A DNA stretch of 17,357 bases, from positions 5,153-22,509 of the forward strand of contig DDTZ01000144.1 in NCBI GenBank assembly GCA_002344565.1, written 5' to 3'. The stretch is from Bdellovibrionaceae bacterium UBA2351 (GTDB lineage: Bacteria > Bdellovibrionota > Bdellovibrionia > Bdellovibrionales > Bdellovibrionaceae). Each line of letters starts with the position of its first letter. The stretch's first letter is position 1. The notes below the pieces were generated by a model that saw nothing but the letters and a program-made list of their open reading frames with translations, made no database searches and was not told the DNA's origin. The position numbers were made by a program, and so were the translations under genes. Positions 16,383 through 17,357 of this stretch are shown here, in pieces.

Positions 16383-17082
16383 TTTTGAAAATCTGAGCGC
16401 TGAATTTTTAGGACTACAGGACTATTCTGATGTTTTAGCCAAGCAACTAGAACTGGTGGATACGGTTCGTGGTACAAAAACGATTCGTGTGCTGGGGTTA
16501 GAGTTTAAGCCAGTGATCACGCTGGGTGTGCGTGGCCGTCGGGAAGATGACTTGGCAGAATCGGTGGATGTATCGATTCCTGTCGTCAAAACAGACCGAG
16601 GCGGGCAGGCGACGATGCATATGCCGGGACAGCTGGTGGTGTATCCGATGATGGATTTAAAAACCTACGGTATTGGCGTGCGCGATTTCGTGTGCGTATT
16701 AAGTAAGGCAACGGCAGCGACATTAAATCATTACGGAATAGAGGCCTTTTCATCCGATGAGGCACCGGGCCTGTACACAGTGCGCGGAAAAATAGCATTT
16801 ATTGGTATCAGACTGGATCGCGGAGTCGTAAGGCACGGTCTTTCGCTGAACGTAAGCAACGATATCGGCCAATTTGGCGCCATTCGAAGTTGTGGTGTAA
16901 CCTCAGCAGCAGTGGATAAGATGGCAGATTACAAAACATCTCTGCCGATGGATCTAAACTCGGTCTTTCAAAACTGGATGATTGAATTCCAGCGCGAACT
17001 AGATTTAGTGCAAAGAGCTAATACCGAGATTTGCAGTTTACAATCACCCAAAGACCCATTAACAATAGTATCTAATCATTAA
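16360..17082 (+). CDS. lipB: Lipoyl(octanoyl) transferase LipB
   Basis: It transfers octanoyl from acyl carrier protein to lipoyl domains of 2-oxoacid dehydrogenases and the glycine cleavage system, the first step of lipoylation. From ATG 16360 it has 240 aa. The catalytic pair is Lys144 (RGKIAFIG) and Cys178 (RSCG), spaced 34 apart as in E. coli LipB (Lys135/Cys169). TDRGGQATMHMPGQ (78-91) is the substrate motif but reads MHMPGQ where the family usually has YHGPGQ. The start is ambiguous: ATG 16360 has AGGGAG only one base away, while TTG 16369, three codons on, has the same AGGGAG at a better 10-base spacing. The open frame back to 16288 lies inside the previous gene. It overlaps the lipoprotein gene and ends the operon; lipA is not in the window. 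Confidence 0.93.
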   Translation: MTELNSTNFENLSAEFLGLQDYSDVLAKQLELVDTVRGTKTIRVLGLEFKPVITLGVRGRREDDLAESVDVSIPVVKTDRGGQATMHMPGQLVVYPMMDLKTYGIGVRDFVCVLSKATAATLNHYGIEAFSSDEAPGLYTVRGKIAFIGIRLDRGVVRHGLSLNVSNDIGQFGAIRSCGVTSAAVDKMADYKTSLPMDLNSVFQNWMIEFQRELDLVQRANTEICSLQSPKDPLTIVSNH

Positions 17083-17085
17083 CGG

Positions 17086-17128
17086 GCGGATATAGCGTAG
17101 TTGGTAGCGCGCTTCCTTGACATGGAAA
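17086..17128 (+). pseudogene. tRNA-Val(GAC)-like 5' half: acceptor strand, D-arm and anticodon arm only
   Basis: These 43 bases match positions 1-43 of the intact tRNA-Val at 17264 at 40 positions. The 5' acceptor strand GCGGATA, the D-arm and the loop TTGACAT with anticodon GAC are identical. The changes fall only in the anticodon stem. Pair 28-42 changes from G-C to T-A, so pairing is kept, while position 43 becomes A and breaks the first pair. No T-arm, 3' acceptor strand or CCA follows at the normal distance, so it cannot be a standard tRNA. It begins three bases after the lipB stop. It is either a decaying partial duplicate or the 5' domain of a tRNA-like RNA. Confidence 0.7.
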
Positions 17129-17224
17129 TGCACTACCAAAGAAAAAAGTTATAAGTGCTCGGAAAGATGCCGGAATATTGAGTAGGCGAGAAAACCAATC
17201 CGCTTATTTTGGTAGCCTGGTAGC
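17129..17224 (+). other. Structured non-coding extension of the tRNA-Val-like element
   Basis: No coding frame is evident. Visible complementarities are GCACT (17130-17134) with AGTGC (17154-17158), and CTACCAAA (17133-17140) with TTTGGTAG (17208-17215). ATCCGC (17198-17203) complements the GCGGAT that opens the tRNA-like part at 17086. TGGTAG occurs twice in tandem (17210-17215, 17218-17223) and once in the D-loop. The long-range pairs suggest an RNA of about 120-130 nt closed on itself. I match it to no known RNA family. The short helices could also be chance. Confidence 0.35.
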
Positions 17225-17245
17225 AACTCATTAAATTGAGTTTTT
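17225..17245 (+). terminator. Weak intrinsic terminator between the tRNA-like element and tRNA-Val
   Basis: AACTCA (17225-17230) pairs with TGAGTT (17237-17242) over a 6-base loop, and T's run on to 17245. The stem is short and AT-rich, so efficiency is doubtful. It would end transcripts from the lipB operon or from the tRNA-like element. It is the only terminator-like structure after lipB. Confidence 0.4.
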
Positions 17246-17263
17246 GAAGTTAAAATTTAAAGT

Positions 17264-17339
17264 GCGGATATAGCGTAGTTGGTAGCGCGCGTCCTTGACA
17301 TGGACGAGGTCACTGGTTCAAGTCCAGTTATTCGCACCA
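17264..17339 (+). tRNA. tRNA-Val, anticodon GAC
   Basis: A full 76-nt cloverleaf with encoded CCA. Acceptor GCGGATA (17264-17270) pairs with TATTCGC (17329-17335), with discriminator A and CCA at 17337-17339. The D-stem is GCGT/GCGC, the anticodon stem CGTCC/GGACG with loop TTGACAT (anticodon GAC), the variable loop AGGTC, and the T-stem ACTGG/CCAGT with loop TTCAAGT. It reads valine codons GUC and GUU. A TAAAAT at 17251-17256 could be a -10 element for an independent promoter, but no -35 is clear. It may continue into a tRNA cluster beyond the window. Confidence 0.95.
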
Positions 17340-17357
17340 TTTTCAACAGTACTCGAA

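Noticed and set aside
17086..17210. tRNA interrupted by a group I intron, or a tmRNA
   Set aside because: The possible insert is too short for a group I intron, it does not lie in the anticodon loop, and no T-arm or CCA end is found to complete either a tRNA or the tRNA-like domain of tmRNA.
17086..17339. Attachment-site pair (attL/attR) of an integrated element at tRNA-Val
   Set aside because: The repeated part is the 5' half of the tRNA, only about 180 bp separates the copies, and there is no integrase; integrases usually duplicate the 3' end.

Overview
The window is about 17.4 kb of gene-dense bacterial chromosome, AT-leaning by eye. The proteins read most like a member of the Bdellovibrionales (Bdellovibrionota) on the low-GC side. 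That placement rests on overall flavour: a lipoprotein serine protease, the gene neighbourhood, and FlgT-like envelope proteins that would suit a sheathed polar flagellum. I could not test it with a search. No prophage, insertion sequence, transposase or CRISPR array is visible, and no stretch over 300 bases lacks a gene.

Left part (1-3471). The 3' end of an unrecognised gene enters from the left edge and stops inside a striking inverted repeat with a perfect 23-bp stem. Next, on the minus strand, comes a glyoxylate-shunt operon in the order aceB (malate synthase) then aceA (isocitrate lyase). It ends in a good intrinsic terminator beside the inverted repeat. Upstream of aceB is a symmetric operator-like site that could bind a repressor. 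No aceK is present.

Middle-left (3606-5182). A lipoprotein with an S1-family serine protease domain runs tail-to-tail, with a 4-nt overlap, into a 206-aa cytoplasmic protein of unknown function. That gene and miaB diverge from a 108-bp spacer in which two sigma-70-type promoters share their -35 region.

Main block (5183-17082). Nine genes lie on the plus strand with gaps of 0-17 nt or short overlaps, so this is probably one long operon. In order they are miaB (tRNA methylthiotransferase), a BFN/DUF151-family protein, a gamma-carbonic-anhydrase-like protein, guaB and guaA (GMP synthesis), dnaE (replicative polymerase alpha subunit), an exported protein, a lipoprotein with a FlgT-like C-terminus, and lipB (octanoyltransferase). 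The theme is housekeeping: tRNA modification, guanine nucleotides, replication and lipoylation, with a two-gene envelope module inserted. Several genes start at TTG or GTG with Shine-Dalgarno sequences inside the preceding gene.

Right edge (17083-17357). An intact tRNA-Val(GAC) gene is preceded, 178 bp upstream, by a partial copy of itself. The copy keeps the 5' acceptor strand, D-arm and anticodon arm but has unrelated sequence where the T-arm should be. It carries a base-pair-preserving double change in the anticodon stem and has a downstream complement to its acceptor strand. It starts three bases after the lipB stop. This is the least explained structure in the window and the best candidate for something undescribed.
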